A stretch of DNA of 6,138 bases, taken from positions 1-6,138 of the forward strand of contig CAMHJE010000148.1 in the NCBI GenBank assembly GCA_946185305.1, written 5' to 3'. Each line of letters begins with the position of its first letter. Within the stretch, counting starts at the first letter, position 1. This document shows, one piece after another, positions 4,432-6,138 of this stretch. The stretch comes from UBA3792 sp946185305 (lineage in GTDB: Bacteria > Bacillota > Clostridia > Christensenellales > CAG-138). Under the pieces are notes generated by a model, which was not told the DNA's origin, made no database searches, and saw only the letters and a list, made by a program, of their open reading frames with translations. The translations under genes and the position numbers were made by a program.

Positions 4432-5820
4432 ATGAAAGCCTATGATATTTCTATAGAACAGGTTGCCATTTCGTTTTACGAATACCAGAATCGCGTGCCG
4501 CTGAAATTCGGACATGAAGTATCGACGGGCGGCGAAACGGTTTGCGTAAAGATGACGGTACGCGGGCGCGACGGCAAGCTGCAGACGGGATATGGCGAAA
4601 CGCCGCTTGGCGCAGCATGGAGCTGGCCGTCAGAGCTTTCCAAATCGCGTCGGATAGAACGGATGCGCGCATTTTGCGAATTGCTGCAAAAGGCATGGAA
4701 CGCGGAAAAGACGATCGGGCATCCGATGGAAATCGGACAGGATTTTTTGGATCATCGGCTGCATCGCTGTCTGAACGAAGCGAATGCGTTCTATCCAGAC
4801 GAGGAGCCGATGCCCTATCTGGCGGCGCTGGTGTGCTGTTCGGCCTTCGACCTTGCGGTGTATGACGCTTACGGTATGCTGCATGGCGTGCGCGCGTTCG
4901 ACTGTCTGAATGCACGGTACATGAACCGCGATCTGGCGTCCTATTATTCGGAACCGTATGCGAGCCTGTTTTCGGGTAAATTTCCGGAAGACTATCTGAC
5001 AGACCGGAATCGTGTTCCGGTGAAACTGCCGGCGTGTCATTTGGTCGGCGGCAAGGATCTGTTGGAAGAGGAAGAGCGAACCGGCGCGGAACCGCAGGAT
5101 GCATACCCTGTTCTGCTGCGGGACTGGATCGACCGCGACGGCCTGTTCAATCTGAAAATCAAACTGACCGGTAACCAGTTCGACTGGGATTACGACAGGA
5201 TCGTTCACGTCGGGAAGATTGCGCTGGAAAAGAATGTGCAGAATCTGACAACGGATTTCAACTGTACGGTCACGGATCCGGCTTATGTGGTCGCCATGCT
5301 CGACAAACTGGCGGCAAACGAACCGGAAATCTATCGGCGGATCCTGTATGTGGAACAGCCGTTCCCGTATGATCTGGAAAACAACCGGATCGACGTCCAT
5401 TCGTGCAGCAAGCGCAAACTGCTTTTGATGGATGAGAGCGCGCATGACTGGCGGTTCGTGGAAATGGGGTATCGGCTCGGCTGGACGGGTGTTGCATTGA
5501 AAACCTGCAAAACGCTGACCGGCGCATTGCTTTCTCTGTGCTGGGCACGGGAACACGGCATGGCGATCATGGTACAGGATCTGACCAATCCGCGGCTCGC
5601 AATAATCCCGCATGTCCTTCTTGCGGCAAACGTCGGAACGATCATGGGCGTAGAAGTCAACTCCATGCAGTTCTGTCCGGATGCGTCGACCGATGCCGCC
5701 AGAATTCATCCGGGGCTGTATCGCAGACGGGAAGGTTGCGTTTCTCTGGAAACGCTCGGAAACGCCGGATTCGGGTATCGGGTGCAGGAGATCCTGTCCG
5801 CCGCGGAGGCACAAACATGA
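4432..5820 (+). CDS. Enolase-superfamily (mandelate racemase/muconate lactonizing-like) enzyme
   Basis: A 462-residue protein with the full active-site pattern of the superfamily, whose members abstract a proton next to a carboxylate to form a Mg-stabilised enolate. The capping domain covers about residues 1-150; the barrel carries Lys242-x-Lys244 (LKIKL), metal ligands Asp275 (TDFN), Glu308 (VEQP) and the Asp334-Glu335 region (LMDES), and Lys357 (GVALK) on the opposite face. Lysines on both sides of the pocket point to the muconate lactonizing/dipeptide epimerase/o-succinylbenzoate synthase-like groups rather than mandelate racemase, which uses a His-Asp pair. At 462 residues it is longer than the usual 350-400; the extra length lies before the KxK strand, around 160-235. 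First gene of an operon, overlapping the permease by ATGA and divergent from the ROK regulator. Racemase/epimerase, lactonase and dehydratase activities remain possible; substrate unknown. Confidence 0.88.
   Translation: MKAYDISIEQVAISFYEYQNRVPLKFGHEVSTGGETVCVKMTVRGRDGKLQTGYGETPLGAAWSWPSELSKSRRIERMRAFCELLQKAWNAEKTIGHPMEIGQDFLDHRLHRCLNEANAFYPDEEPMPYLAALVCCSAFDLAVYDAYGMLHGVRAFDCLNARYMNRDLASYYSEPYASLFSGKFPEDYLTDRNRVPVKLPACHLVGGKDLLEEEERTGAEPQDAYPVLLRDWIDRDGLFNLKIKLTGNQFDWDYDRIVHVGKIALEKNVQNLTTDFNCTVTDPAYVVAMLDKLAANEPEIYRRILYVEQPFPYDLENNRIDVHSCSKRKLLLMDESAHDWRFVEMGYRLGWTGVALKTCKTLTGALLSLCWAREHGMAIMVQDLTNPRLAIIPHVLLAANVGTIMGVEVNSMQFCPDASTDAARIHPGLYRRREGCVSLETLGNAGFGYRVQEILSAAEAQT
5805..5809 (+). 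promoter_or_regulatory. Ribosome binding site of the permease gene
   Basis: A perfect GGAGG lies inside the end of the enzyme gene, 7 nt before ATG 5817. It fixes the permease start and suggests translational coupling across the ATGA overlap. Confidence 0.85.
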
Positions 5821-6138
5821 AAAAGAAACTGAACCGGGAACGGATCAAAAGCCTTCTGTGGAAACTCGGCGCCGTTGCTGCGCTGCTGGGCGTATGGGAA
5901 GGCGCGATCAAACTGTTCCATATCAAAAAATATGTGCTGCCGGAACCGATCAATGTTTTGAAAGCAATCTTTGACCCGAAGATGGCCGCGAAAAACGATT
6001 GGTGGGTCAATATCGGCACGACGGCAGGAGAGATTCTGCTGAGTTTCGTCCTTGTCGTAGCGATCGGCGTCGCGATCTCACTGGTAATTGCCTGGTCGAA
6101 AACGCTGAACAAACTGGTCATGCCGATCATGGTTGTAT
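5817..6138 (+). CDS. ABC transporter permease, NitT/TauT/SsuC type, partial
   Basis: The frame starts at ATG 5817, overlapping the previous stop by 4 bp, and is open for 107 codons to the right edge. A basic N-terminus (MKKKLNRERIK) leads to a first membrane segment at about 14-34, then LPEP at 41-44 (the family's LPxP element after helix 1), then TTAGEILLSF at 68-77 leading into a second membrane segment to about 92 (VAIGVAISLVIAW), and the start of the next (LNKLVMPIM). This order is that of BPD-type inner-membrane permeases for taurine, alkanesulfonates, nitrate or thiamine precursors. Its partner ATPase and binding protein should lie just beyond the right edge. The operon suggests it imports the enzyme's substrate or a precursor; the ligand is not readable from this part. 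Confidence 0.88.
   Translation, partial: MKKKLNRERIKSLLWKLGAVAALLGVWEGAIKLFHIKKYVLPEPINVLKAIFDPKMAAKNDWWVNIGTTAGEILLSFVLVVAIGVAISLVIAWSKTLNKLVMPIMVV

Noticed and set aside
4451..5104. 217-codon minus-strand open frame rich in Arg, Pro and Ser
   Set aside because: Composition typical of an antisense frame over GC-rich coding DNA.
4630..5814. 394-codon open frame on the minus strand
   Set aside because: It lies wholly antisense to the enolase-superfamily gene, which has promoter, ribosome binding site and complete active-site motifs; the antisense frame has no domain-like pattern.

Overview
The window looks like chromosomal DNA of a low-to-mid GC Gram-positive anaerobe, probably a gut-type clostridium (Bacillota). 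The signs are a strong sigma-A promoter (TTGACA-N17-TATACT), GGAGG-type ribosome binding sites, a secreted CE1-like esterase with CxxC repeats, a ROK regulator and an IS256-family remnant. The placement is inference from style and family content; no rRNA or species marker is present.

Layout. (1) 1-1276, minus strand: most of a secreted esterase with a signal peptide, six CxxC pairs and an alpha/beta-hydrolase domain; its C-terminus lies beyond the left edge. (2) 1277-2112: no convincing gene. It holds a 3' fragment of tRNA-Arg (anticodon CCG, anticodon loop to CCA), a strong terminator hairpin directly behind it, and two identical 17-bp direct repeats placed almost symmetrically 122 and 134 bp from the fragment. 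This resembles the attachment site of a tyrosine-recombinase element. A second terminator closes the region. (3) 2113-3064: a decayed stretch with several hairpins, a minus-strand terminator, a possible broken reading frame, the C-terminal 65 codons of an IS256-family transposase, and a possible 3' end of a plus-strand gene. (4) 3065-6138: an intact regulatory and metabolic locus. A ROK-family repressor (minus) is divergent from a plus-strand operon of an enolase-superfamily enzyme and an ABC permease of the SsuC/TauC/NitT type, the latter cut by the right edge.

How the last locus may work: the 143-bp divergent intergenic region holds a near-consensus promoter for the enzyme-permease operon. 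A perfect 9-bp inverted repeat with an 11-bp spacer overlaps the -35 hexamer. The simplest reading is that the ROK protein binds there, blocks the promoter, and lets go when a sugar-like or acid ligand binds. The enzyme and permease genes overlap by 4 bp (ATGA), so uptake and conversion are probably translationally coupled. The substrate cannot be read from the sequence.

The most unusual items are the attP-like site without an integrase in view, the structured and decayed segment 2113-2517, and the ROK/enolase-superfamily/TauT-type transporter locus of unknown substrate. No CRISPR array, toxin-antitoxin pair or defence gene was seen.
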